NCBI GenBank assembly: GCA_000310025.1
Contig: FN649738.1
Coordinates: forward strand, 1,424,758 to 1,488,757
Source of the DNA: Ectocarpus siliculosus
Taxonomy: Eukaryota > Sar > Phaeophyceae > Ectocarpales > Ectocarpaceae
Direction of reading: 5' to 3'
Length of the DNA: 64,000 bases
Positions 30,572-40,562 of this stretch are shown in pieces; position 1 is the stretch's first letter, and each line of letters begins with the position of its first letter. The notes beneath the pieces are model-generated. The model saw only the letters and a list, made by a program, of their open reading frames with translations. It did no database searches and was not told the DNA's origin. A program made the translations under genes and the position numbers.

Positions 30572-30898
30572 CCTTCGGTATCCGAATTGAAGGCAGCTGC
30601 CAAGTCAGGTGCGAAGGAGGGAGCCAAGGACGGTTCAACATCCGCGAAGGATGACATAGCCAAGGTGCAGACTGACGTCTCCAAGGTTCACTCGGACATG
30701 AAAAAAATGGGTCAGGTGGTTGTGGCGGGCATGGGTGGAGTGTTGAAAGCTTCGCTCGATGAGTTTGCGAAGGCCCAGGAAGAGATGTTGAAGAAGCACG
30801 CCGAGGCCCAGGATGCAAAACTCCGGGACTTGAAGACGCACGTGACGGAGGGTTTCAGAACAGCGTGTGACTTCATCGTCCAACAGGTGGTCTCCCAG
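30572..30898 (+). CDS. coiled-coil exon, transposon
   Basis: Phase 0-0, acceptor gcacctcgcag, donor CCCAG|gtacag. The product has an Ala/Lys/Gly-rich start, then VQTDVSKVHSDMKKMG and EMLKKHAEAQDAKLRDLK, a long helix probably forming a coiled coil. 109 codons. Function unknown. Confidence 0.5.
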
Positions 30899-31896
30899 GT
30901 ACAGAGGTGAGTGTTGACGTCCTGGGGGTCAATTGTTGAAGTTTTAGTCTCCAATTTTACACTGTTGAGAGATGAGCTGAGAGGAGAGCACACCTTCTGA
31001 CGTAAATGCGTGAGTGGGCGTGGGTGTGTAGGTGAAGAGATGGATATTGAAGTGACGCGACGTGGTTGTGTTGCTGGACGGTACATTTCGATCAGACGAG
31101 GCAATTACTGTAGATGAAATTTGGCAAGAAACTGGAAGACAGCGTTGGAGATTAGCTCAGGAAACAGAGTTCGATCTGTCTTCCTTTTTTTTTCTCCATG
31201 TCTCGATCTTGATTAGTCCGCAACGTTCGGAAAAAAAACAAATCCGATCCGGATCTGTTCGCATCTCAGTATTTTCCTAAACTTGCAATGTCGCCGGATT
31301 CGTCAAGGAAAGGGGGTTCAGCTGATGGTTTTAGGGTTGGAGTCAAGCTCGAAAATACCAGAGAAAAAAAACCGTGACGATTGTGTCGACAAACCATTTT
31401 TAGTCTCCAACCCCGCCCAGAGAGTGCATGCAAATGGATGGCAAGCAACTGAGGCTGCAACCTTGTAGATCTTAGTCCATCTGTACCCTCCTCCGGTATC
31501 CCCCGCAACGTGCTCAGCGGCATCAGGTCTGCCTTGGACGAAGACAGAGCGGGGGAGACCCGGAAGCGAGGCCCGCAGAGGAGCCATAGGATGGGAGAGA
31601 CGCCGCCTTCCGCCAGCAGGACTCCATCCAGGCGCAGTCCGCGGAACCACGAAAGCTCTCACCGAATGTGCGTAATCCCCTCACAGCAGTTAGTTGACTT
31701 TCGCCAACTCTGGATCCGTTCACCGAAAGCTAACGTTTGTGTCGCCTCAGGTTGTGTTTCCCATGTTCTCACGGAAGCACGTTCCTTCTATGTTTTGCGA
31801 TCCGATTTGTTCGTCGTACTCCGCAGTTGCAGCGACAACCAAGAAACATCGGGGTCGCGGGCAGGATTGACATCCCGCGACAATGATATCATGCAG
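30899..31896. other. unassigned stretch, transposon
   Basis: A plus-strand frame at 31510-31700 (contains SALDEDRAGETRKRG) may be an upstream exon of the Gly/Asn-rich exon, but its limits are unclear. Confidence 0.35.
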
Positions 31897-32181
31897 GTTG
31901 CGGTGGCTGCAGCCGTCGCCCAATCCCGCATGTCGCAGGGCCAGGCTCCCGGTGCTCAACAGACCCCGAACAGCAACCCCTTTGCCAATGGCTTTGCTGG
32001 AGCTGCCGGGTTCATGCCCGCTAACGGCATGAGCCCGAGCGGGGTTGGCGGCGGCGCGAACTACGTGGCTTCCCAGGGCATGGGTGGATCCGTCGGAGTC
32101 TTTCCGCAGGGCTTCGCGGGGCATAGCAGCAACAACCCGTTCAATGGTAACGTGTTCGGTAGAGGTCCCTATGGTAATTGA
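31897..32181 (+). CDS. Gly/Asn/Pro-rich terminal exon, transposon
   Basis: The acceptor atcatgcag is followed by VAVAAAVAQSRMSQGQAPG and a low-complexity tail rich in G, N, F and P (NPFANGFAGAAGF, NNPFNGNVFGRG), ending at TGA 32179. Such tails are disordered and often self-associate. Confidence 0.45.
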   Translation, partial: VAVAAAVAQSRMSQGQAPGAQQTPNSNPFANGFAGAAGFMPANGMSPSGVGGGANYVASQGMGGSVGVFPQGFAGHSSNNPFNGNVFGRGPYGN

Positions 32182-33113
32182 CCTTGGAGTGGTGTTGACA
32201 ATCTGCCGCGAAGAACTTCGTCTTTGCGGGTCATAGGTCAGAAGCGTGGCGGGACCCCTTGTGGTGTTCGGTAACAACGCGTGGACAGCAAAAGTAGCAA
32301 GTAGGTTCGCTCTGGTGGCGGTGTTGGTCGTTGGCGGTTTGAAGGATTACGTCAATGGCGACCACCGGTATAGCACGGCCGTCGAGGAAGCTGGTTACGC
32401 GGGAACGGGAAATCTGTGTTCGTGCAGTATCGATGGAATCTCGTGGTTGACTCGTAGCAATCTTTCCGTGGAGTCGAGACACCCTATGAAGTACAGCAGC
32501 GACAATCTGAATTTTACACACTACTACGTTGCCATAGGTTCTTGTTCGTTCTGAGGAAAGCTACACAGCAGTAGCCGTGCTTTTATCGCAAGCACTAAAT
32601 GAAGTCACACCTCGGTGAGTGACATGCCAGAAATACAGAGCAAAACACCGGCCACATGCGACGGTGATCTCTGCGCATCTTCATGCGCTCCATGAAAGTT
32701 GAAGGGTGGAGGACGATTCAGGGTGGAGGACGATTCCCTCTTTTCACACCAAACCGAAATAACAAAAAAACTGCCGTTGCAGACATTGCCTAAAACAGCA
32801 GTTGTCTACAACAGCAGCATCTTAGAGGAGGGCGGGGCGAAACACGTGTCAACACAGAGGTGGTTGCGCCGGAGTCGTATCAGCAGAGGCTGTATGTGGA
32901 CCGGTTATACAAAGCAGCGGCAAGACCCACCTGCACACCTGCACCTGGAGAGAAACCGAGAGAGCGACGAGCGGAACGCAGGGTCGAGTGGCCCGATGGT
33001 CCATTGGTCCATTTTTCGGCCTGTTCGTTCGCACTACGGTCTGTTCAAAATCCAAAATTCAAAATAAGCGACCTCACCTTCTCTGGGAGGACACGCGGGC
33101 ACTCTGCTCTGCG
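32182..33113. other. unassigned stretch upstream of the nuclease gene
   Basis: A plus-strand frame at 32246-32554 (contains FALVAVLVVGGLKDYV) and a minus frame overlap it; neither has clear support. A short imperfect duplication (tggaggacgattc) lies at 32705-32732. This region should hold the nuclease promoter. Confidence 0.35.
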
Positions 33114-34223
33114 ATGGGCATCTTGTCGCTGTCAAAATATGCGAAGAGTGTGGGGTCGCTGAGCGTAAACCTGCAGCACGCGGAACACGATGACCGTATC
33201 GTAGTGGACGGCGGCTTTCTCCTTCACCGCTGCTGTACAAGGAGGACAGCGGCACGCGATTTATTGCTGCACGACGACGTCGCCGCGCTTGTCAAAGAGT
33301 GTGCTGCCGAGGTCTCGCGGTTCGAGTCGCGTGGTTTCAAGGTCACCGTAGTCCTCGATGGAAGCACTCCGCCGGCGAAGAAGAGCACTTCCGAAGCTCG
33401 CAGAACCAAGCGGGAGGCTGCAGCCAGTGAGGCCCGCGAGCTCCAAAGAACTGGGGGCCGACTTACGGAGATCAACAAGAAGGCCAGCAGTGCGTGCGTG
33501 TTCGACTCCCGCGTTGTCGCAAGGGTTGCAACGCTCTTGCGACCCCAGATAGCAGGAGAGGTTTACATCGCTCCAAGGGAGGCCGACCCACAGATCGTGA
33601 TTTTCCAGGACATCTACCTAGAGACGGGGTGTCCTGTGTATGTTTTCGCGAACGATTCGGACTTGATCGTCCTCGGTGTTCGATCGTTGCTGTGGGACGT
33701 CACAGGGACTGATGCGGGAAATCTCACGGGGGTGTGCATCAGGTCGAGGTTGATATTCCAACCTCCGGAGTGGGCTTTCGCGATGGACGCCGAAGGCTAC
33801 GATTTTCTCCGGCAACTGCACGGGCTTCCCCGCAGGCACACGCCTAACTTACGCACTTCTCGTCTTACCGAAGCCGCCGCCCGCCGTAGGCTGAGTTTGT
33901 TCGCCACTCTCGCCGGAAACGACTTCGCCGATTTCAAGAACATCGGCCCTGTCAGGGCGGCCAAAGTAGCCTTCGAATTGATCGAACCAGATCCTCGGGG
34001 AACAGCCGCCGTTGTGCCTTTGAGGCGCTTGTGGGCAACTTGGCAAGGATCGTCGTGCAGGACTCCAAGGAGGAGGAAACACCAGCGGCCCTGGAGGAGG
34101 CGGAGGAAAAGCTCAGGAGGTCTCATAACATGTTCCACAATGCGGTGGTGTGGGACCCGTTGAAGAACACCCTCCGACATTTCTCCTGTGCTGCGTCTTC
34201 GCTGGCCATCACCAAAGACACAG
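33114..34223 (+). CDS. FEN1/XPG-like structure-specific nuclease
   Basis: Starts MGILSLSKYA, like the MGI start of FEN1. Acidic sites of the family are visible in order: IVVDGGFLLH, VVLDGSTPPAKK, APREADPQIV, VFANDSDLIVLG, and the helix-hairpin region GNDFADFKNIGPVRAAKV. Enzymes of this family cut 5' flaps with two metal ions, in the nucleus during repair and replication. About 300 codons are in one frame; at about 33985-34015 the frame changes, and the natural continuation (FEALVGNLARIVVQDSKEEE) is in another frame up to a donor at 34223. Either a frameshift or a missed intron explains this. It lies in the middle of the transposon, upstream of the SAP-SWIM gene on the same strand. An element-borne role in processing DNA ends is inference. 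Confidence 0.7.
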
Positions 34224-34680
34224 GTCAGAGTCGTGGGGATCGTGTACGTGTTACCTGCTCCTCTAACTCCAAATATCCCCCACCTACGTGTAGTATCTCG
34301 GGGGTAACATGAATTCCTAGGAGTGGCATGTTGTTCGGTGTCTGTGCCTTCTCGTTCCGCATTAATGGCTAAACGTATCGTCGACGTCGTGTCTATGTGC
34401 GTGCATGTGTAGTCTCCAGACAGAGTATTTTGGTCTTTGGTGCACATGCGGTGCAGCCTCTCCGTAAGATTATTGTTCGAATCTGGACTTTGCCCATGTC
34501 GTGGCACCGGAACGAACGCAACATTTTTTGGCCGACTCTCAAGCGCGCCCGGAATTGCCGTGGGGCACTCTACGCAATAACAACATACATAGTATTGAAG
34601 ACGAGCTAGCTTCCGGTGTCTGTGTGTGGAACATGAAACAATACTGCTGTACCACGGTTGCTCCTGCTGTATTACCACAG
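34224..34680. other. stretch between nuclease and SAP-SWIM gene
   Basis: No exon with splice support. It likely holds the nuclease 3' end and the start of the next gene. Confidence 0.4.
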
Positions 34681-35009
34681 GTACCCTGGAGTTTTCCTCT
34701 GTCGCCTCTGGCATAGCATCGGGGGAAGTTTCTCCTACCACGGGCCAGGTGTGGGCCCCGCCATTACTGGAGACCCGGATAGCACAAGAGTTTCGCCGTG
34801 CTACACGACGGGCCGGGAGCCAGACGCCGCCGCCGCCGCCGCCGGGACCGACGCCGACCCGGGACCAGAGTACGGGCCGGAACAAGCGCTCTCGCAAGGC
34901 GGTGACTCACGACACCAACAACTACCATAAACACGGGTTTAGTCGTCTCCCCGGTGCCGAAGAAGACTTCAACAAGTGGACAGTCGCACAGCTACGCGAA
35001 TTCCTCAGC
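34681..35009 (+). CDS. SAP-SWIM protein, exon with first half of SAP domain
   Basis: The acceptor attaccacag opens it in phase 1. A Pro-rich linker and a basic patch (GRNKRSRK) are followed by DFNKWTVAQLREFLS, the first helix of a SAP DNA-binding domain, ending at AGC|gtgagt in phase 0. An upstream exon with the start codon is likely; an ATG at 34626 is in frame if the acceptor is not used. Confidence 0.6.
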
Positions 35010-35304
35010 GTGAGTCCAGCAGTTGCTTTCATGGTTACGTTTGGTATGCACACGGGATATTTATTTCAAGGGTTGAACAATGGCGTCGCAAACTGCCGCG
35101 CGGGAATTTTAAAGTAGTTTATCGCTTGGATTATGCTTAAATATGTTGAGTTTTCGAAGGACACGCATTAATCACAGGAACGAGTGTACGACGTCCCGTT
35201 CGTGTCGCGGCACCCCCACTGTTAACCGTTTGTCATGCGTACACGCACAGCGTGTTGCGAAGAAAAAATCCCCTCACGTGGTCCCTGTCCTATACTCGTG
35301 GCAG

Positions 35305-35711
35305 GTTTTTAGGTGCCTCGACCACGCCGGCCACAGCGCGTACCTCAAGGGCCCCCTCGCCGAGCTGGCGGGGCAGGTAGTGGCGATGATCAAGAAGTGC
35401 GGGTTGCTCAACAGCAACCAAGCGTTCCGCCATCCTGTCCCGGATCTCAGCTCTTTCCAAGACAAGGAGCGCATGGCCATGCCCGAACTACCCGGCCCCC
35501 GTTCGCGGATAAGCGGCTTTGAACATCTACAGCGGCACCTCCCCGAAATGTCCAAGTCGGTGATTCTGCAGTTCCTCCGACAAGTCAACCCCATCTCTGG
35601 CGAGGGTTCGCGGGTTTGGTACAGGGGGATGCAGAAGGTTACGGATATGGGGAACCTGAACAGGTTGTGGGGCGTCCCGGCCAAGAACGGGTTGATGTAT
35701 CTGGGAATGAG
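35305..35711 (+). CDS. SAP-SWIM protein, exon with second half of SAP domain
   Basis: Acceptor ctcgtggcag, phase 0. FRCLDHAGHSAYLKGPLAEL completes the SAP domain begun in the previous exon, and a 90-residue uncharacterised region follows. The donor ATGAG|gtaagt leaves phase 2, which matches the start of the next exon. Confidence 0.65.
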
Positions 35712-36169
35712 GTAAGTAGCCACTGGATGAAGCGACCGGAAGTTACCACGCGAGAGGTACTTATTATTGTTGTTGCTGTCACGTGCTGGTGGCGTCGTAT
35801 CCTTTCGGCAGGCCTGTAAGCGCTTCTCCCACACCGAACGCAGTCTTACCACTACCAACTACATTCGACACGCATTTCGCGCCATAGTCTTCAAGATCAC
35901 ACCACAACCGCCCCCACCCCCACCCCCTCCTGCATCCCTCATGCTCTGGTAGCTTCGTTGGTGCTCTTTTGGCGCAACCCACTAGTTCACTTCTACGGTA
36001 AGAAGCCCGCATTGTTATGCCATGCTCTTGACAAATGTATACCCACCAGTCCTCTTTAACGGTAAGAAACCCGCTTCTTTTTTTTTCATGCTTGTGACGC
36101 AAATACGACCTTGCCTCGACGATTGTACCTCACGCCATCTTCCCTACGTCCACGCTCGCTTCTGGTCAG

Positions 36170-36836
36170 CGCCGGTGCCTCCTTCTCGGATACGCAAACG
36201 TACGAGGTCCGCATACAACTGCGGGTGGAGGCGTTGGACGAGAGCGCTCACCCCTCAGCAGCGGAGGAGGAGGGGCACGGGGTATAATCTGGGCAATGGC
36301 CGAGACAGCCCCTCGTCGCCCTTGGTGTGGTCGCCGCTCTGTGCGAGTGTCCTGCCGGCATAAGCGGGGGATGCTCCCACACTGCAATAGTCCCCTTCTT
36401 GACTCGTCTGCTGCAGATGACCGAGGACGAACTAGCCACGTTCAACCCATCTACATGTACCGGTCGAGCTTGCAGTTGGATCATGCAGAACTGTAAGGGG
36501 GGCAGGTTGGGAGAGCAGTGTTCGTTGTATGGAGAACCTCTATCGCACGGCACGAATGTGGTCAGGAAAATGCGGGATCCTCGGCGAGGCTTTGACGACG
36601 ACGTTCCGGCGAAAGTACAGGGAGTAACCGCGATCGATCGAATGCAAGACTTCAACCCGCACCCTTCTGGAGGAAAGTGGGATGAACTGAAGCTCCACTT
36701 CGATGCTGGCAAGGATTTCAGTAGGTTCAAAATGGACAAGCTGCTGGCGTTCGTGGATTGTGCCAGGGGCCCGGATAACAGAGCAGTCGCCATGGATTAC
36801 CTTCCGCCGCTCGTGCGTGAAGATTGCGACCTGTAG
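36170..36836 (+). CDS. SAP-SWIM protein, SWIM zinc-finger exon with internal TAA
   Basis: Acceptor cttctggtcag, phase 2. TQTYEVRIQLRVEALDES leads towards the SWIM core CECPAGISGGCSH (C-x-C-x7-C-x-H), then the CTGRACSW pair typical of SWIM proteins found with YqaJ nucleases. The frame is unbroken except for TAA at 36285-36287, 15 codons before the core; a 27-nt intron there is too short to be likely. It ends at TAG 36834. No YqaJ domain follows. SWIM domains bind DNA or protein; here it probably acts with the transposase in the nucleus. Confidence 0.6.
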
Positions 36837-37971
36837 CTTTGTGGTTCCTTTTCCGTTCAGAGTGTTTTCCGTGCAGAGTGTTTTGTTAGCGGCACTCCAA
36901 TGTGGCCTCTCTTTGGTGACTTCTACGTAAACGTGTCTACAGGCTCGACCCTCAGAGGTTAGTGCAACATTATTTTGTGGTAGGTTCGTTTTATTGGGTG
37001 TCATGGGGGGGGGTCTACGCACGGGTGCCACGTGGGACGTCTACGCACGGTAGGGTTGAAAGTACCTTTTCGCTTTGGGCGCGGCGTCATCCGTCCGTCG
37101 CGACCATACACCCCATTAATTTGTTGCAAGATGAAGCGGGGGACAAAGAGCTACCAGCTCTTGCTAAATACATGGGTTTTCTTTGGCGAGTGCATGCTAA
37201 ATACATGGGTTTTCTTTGGCGAGTGCATGCTTTGCCTGCCGCCTTCGCTACAATAGACTATTTTTTTAGCTCGCTGCACGAGCTGCGTGTATTCGCCCCT
37301 GAACACGGCCCTCGTGCCCATTTTACCGTTCATCATGTGTCGGCAGAAGATTCGTGCGATATGATGGAGGGTTAATAGTGATATTTTCCTGTTTTTCCCA
37401 GACACACTTGCCTTCCGTCTACGGAATCCCAACTAAAAACAGAGAATTAGAAACAGCTAGAGTAGGTATCATGCCAAACCCGAAGCAGTCACTGCTGCCG
37501 ACCTGCCCTGAACTCAAATCTGGTAGGATGGGATTTAAGGCCATTGTTTCAGAACGTGATTACACAGCGAGGTTGTTGCACTGGTTCCATTAGCTCGGAT
37601 GCTCTCTTGCAAAATATACACCGTTTAGGAGGTGCTCCCCGCAAGCGAACACTGACAACCCCGCACTAAGCCTGGGGTACCCCTATATCTAGCAAGTACA
37701 CCACCGTGTATGCTCACTCGCCCAGCACATCCACCCGCCGAATATCTCCGTCTACTCTTGGACGTACTTCTACTACATGTACTACATAGAATTTTCCTCA
37801 AACCGCAAATGGCACAACACCAACAGAACACCACACAACATGCGCTTCAACAGGAACTCTACCATAACACCACACAACACGCGCAACAAGGATGGGAGAG
37901 CCAACGCCACGGGGCAGCACATCCGCGCGCATACAGCGACACACGCACACACACCGTACACCCCGGTATCC
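36837..37971. other. unassigned stretch between SWIM gene and transposase
   Basis: Plus-strand frames (36962-37375, 37401-37593, the latter with ARVGIMPNPKQSLLP) could be remains of further exons. A perfect 33-bp tandem duplication lies at 37166-37231. A (CAACA)-like run of low complexity lies at 37800-37960. Confidence 0.35.
37166..37231. repeat. 33-bp perfect tandem duplication
   Basis: ctaaatacatgggttttctt begins at 37166 and again at 37199. The two units are identical, so the duplication is recent. It is in frame with the surrounding plus-strand frame (YMGFLWRVHA twice). Confidence 0.9.
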
Positions 37972-38068
37972 CTAGCTCCGAAACGGCTGTTGCATCAAGT
38001 TTACCAAAGCAGCCACTACATGAAAGCACATCTCCAGGTGATCGAGTTGCTTGTGATGGGACTTCGAG

Positions 38069-39064
38069 TCAACGATACGAGTCAACGATACTCCACTTCT
38101 TCATTGCTCCAATTGCTCGTTCTACGTGAATGCGCAAGTTGGCTACCTCCCAATTTTGCTGCATGTCGGCTTTGGTGAACTGAGTCTCGCCGTTAACCTT
38201 GAAGGGTGGCGCGCAATAGTGAATACCTTCCCTTATCAGCAAAGGCGAGATGGAGTTGAAACCCTTGTCGGCCATCACTTTGAAACCCATGTTAGATATA
38301 CCGTTTTCCCTCATAGCGTCGACGAGACCAGACTTGCGGACAACCTCAACGTCACTCATCCTCCCTGGGTACGCGGGTCCGATGTAGCAAATGGCACCCC
38401 CGGGGGTTATCGCTACAAGAATTTTAGCCGTGTGCCTGCCCTTGTACGTGGAAAACGACAAAAAATTCATGTTTGTTTGCCACGACTTGGGGATCTCTAT
38501 CTCCGTGGCATCCAACACCAACGCGCAATTCTCATAACCTAAGTCGTCGAAGTTCTTGGGGAGGAGGTCGACGACCTCTTTTGCCGAAGGCAACCGTATG
38601 ACAGGACGGAGGCTGCGATATAGGAAATTCAGCCACGTCGTGAAAGCCCTCCCCCCGGTACTCTCGTGCACACCGAATAGAGTCGACGCCACAACCAGCG
38701 GCATCGCCGTGCGCAACACCATCAACGTAAAAAATAGTCCGTTTACACCACGAAAAGTCTTGACTCGCTGGCTGTTTCCACCCGCTGAAACGCCTGCCCG
38801 TTCTCGCTGATCGAAAAACACCATGTTCTCCGCAGCGCCGTCGGCGTTCGCGAACTCGTACAGCTTCTGCAGGGTAGGTGCGGGGAGATGGGAGAAAGGG
38901 AGAAAATAGCCACGGGTTATGCCGGTGAAGATTTTGTGGGCGGCTACGCGGTCACAGCGGCGGAGCAATGCCGCTATTCGGCCGAAAGCGAAATGTTTGA
39001 GCAGAGGCGTCCACGGCTTGAGCGGAGGCGATAAAACTAAAAGCAATGGCCGGCGGGAATGCAA
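38069..39064 (-). CDS. DDE_Tnp_4 transposase, main exon (3' end frameshifted)
   Basis: A helix-turn-helix region (GLFFTLMVLRTAMPLVVAST) precedes the RNase H-fold catalytic domain: first Asp in LDATEIEIPKSW, STYKGRHTAKILVAI and YPGRMSDVEVV around the middle strands, second Asp in VMADKGFNS, Glu in LRIHVERAIG. This is the DDE_Tnp_4 layout of IS4EU/ISL2EU and PIF-type cut-and-paste transposases. A 13-bp tandem duplication (GTATCGTTGACTC twice) shifts the frame right after the Glu motif. Without it the frame would run about 31 codons further to a TAG at 37972-37974, with the usual AALVNL ending. The exon start is probably at an acceptor near 39010-39025; the nearest in-frame ATG is internal. It acts at the TIRs in the nucleus. 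Confidence 0.75.
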   Translation of the reverse strand: MHSRRPLLLVLSPPLKPWTPLLKHFAFGRIAALLRRCDRVAAHKIFTGITRGYFLPFSHLPAPTLQKLYEFANADGAAENMVFFDQRERAGVSAGGNSQRVKTFRGVNGLFFTLMVLRTAMPLVVASTLFGVHESTGGRAFTTWLNFLYRSLRPVIRLPSAKEVVDLLPKNFDDLGYENCALVLDATEIEIPKSWQTNMNFLSFSTYKGRHTAKILVAITPGGAICYIGPAYPGRMSDVEVVRKSGLVDAMRENGISNMGFKVMADKGFNSISPLLIREGIHYCAPPFKVNGETQFTKADMQQNWEVANLRIHVERAIGAMKKWSIVDSYR

Positions 39065-39845
39065 TCATACGTTGGTCATAATTTAGCGGTAGCCGGTCCT
39101 ATTTTTCTTTAAGCGCTAACACGACTTTTCGCGGCAAAAACAATAACGGCGGTACACCCGGTGAGCGCCGGTGTTTGTGTAGGAAAATTGGCGCCAGGTT
39201 ACTTACCGACACCACTTGAAAAACTGAACAAAACAATGCTTCGATTCGATCTGATAATCACCACTTGCCCTAGCCAGAAAACACACGAGGTTAACCGAAA
39301 ATGCATGCCATTCTCGTTGGCGACAACCATCAACTTGGACTCGTGTTGCATTTCTTACTACTGCTGTCGTAGCCGATAGACGGGATGATGACAACCACCT
39401 ACCAGCCTATTGCTGTAGACCTGGACAGCAGTAAAACCAGGACAGCACTCCTCTTGTCTCGGGCAAAGCATTACACAAACACGGGCGCCCACCACTACCG
39501 TATCTTCAGCACTGCTGTAGGACGCGCAGCAGGTAATCCATTCCCGATCATACTGGTAGCCTAGTGGGGTTGTTTGCTGTAATATGTACAACATAAACTA
39601 CATGCCAGCTGTGTACTGCTGTAGTTTCGAGCGACATATCTTGAACGCACGAGCTCAGCTGCCACAACAGCAGTTAGTTGTAGACAACGTACGAACTAAA
39701 TACCAGTTTTTAGACTATGCAATGACGTGAAAAATGGGGCATGCGTTGTATCGGGGCTGCAGGTGAGGCGGGGGTGTCAATAAGAAATACCACAGACAAT
39801 TTCCCGCAAACTGTACAAAACTAGCGTACAGCAGTCCTTACTTAC
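39065..39845. other. intron of the transposase gene
   Basis: No domain is seen. The THAP-like exon ends in phase 2 while the visible acceptors of the main exon would need phase 0 or 1, so a small extra exon may lie here. Confidence 0.4.
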
Positions 39846-40434
39846 CAGGAGAGCCTCGGGGTGGGCACCCCCGCCAGGCAACGAACTTCTGCTGGCGTCT
39901 TTCCACGGAGGATGTTGTGGTCGATCCCAACGTCCGCCGGCTGTGATGACCTGCCGTGTGCTTCATGTTTATCCACCGCCTCCTTCAGCTCCGACTCTAG
40001 CAGGGAGATCCTTAGCCCCAAATCTCTACTTTTCTCCTTGGGTCGTGCTTCCTTCTGAGCCCCAGCTAGCAGCGCTCTCCGATGTCGGTCGTTCAAAGCT
40101 TCGAGCTTGAGACTCCTTGCCAGGGCACCACGAGAAGCTTTGAGCATCTCCTCGCTCGTTTGGCTTGGCAGTGCTCCCTCCTTCACGCTAACCCCTACCT
40201 CTTCGCCGGTTAGGGATTTGCTCTTCACATCGGCTGCTAGGCTACCAGGAGGGAAGTGAGCGGCCGAAATCCTAGGGTCGCTCTTGGGGACTGGAAGGTC
40301 GTCTCGACCAAAAAGCGCGTTGCACCAGCTCTTGAACTTGCCAGCGTCTTTGGGCATCCGTATCGTCGCGTCTCCACCATCCTCCTCACAAAATTTTGTT
40401 TGGCAGATGCATCTATGTTTCCCCGTTGTAAGCG
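39846..40434 (-). CDS. THAP-like zinc-finger exon of the transposase
   Basis: From the acceptor gatcctcag the frame reads GKHRCICQTKFC, then IRMPKDAGKFKSWCNALF and DPRISAAHFPPGSL. This matches the THAP layout (C-x-C, the MP signature, W, then I-C-x-x-HF), except that Ser replaces the third zinc Cys. A coiled helix (LLESELKEAVDKHEAHG) follows, and a strong donor TCCTG|gtaagt ends it. THAP domains bind element ends and precede the catalytic domain in ISL2EU-type transposases. Confidence 0.6.
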
Positions 40435-40562
40435 CTGAGGATCCTTACGGCTGCTGGGCGGAGTGTGTGTTGTGTGCTCACGTGTCACCAGGCGACAACC
40501 GACAAGAGAGAGCGGGCCTGCAGGTTGCTGGTACACCGCTTGTATCGCTCTGAAAATTATAA

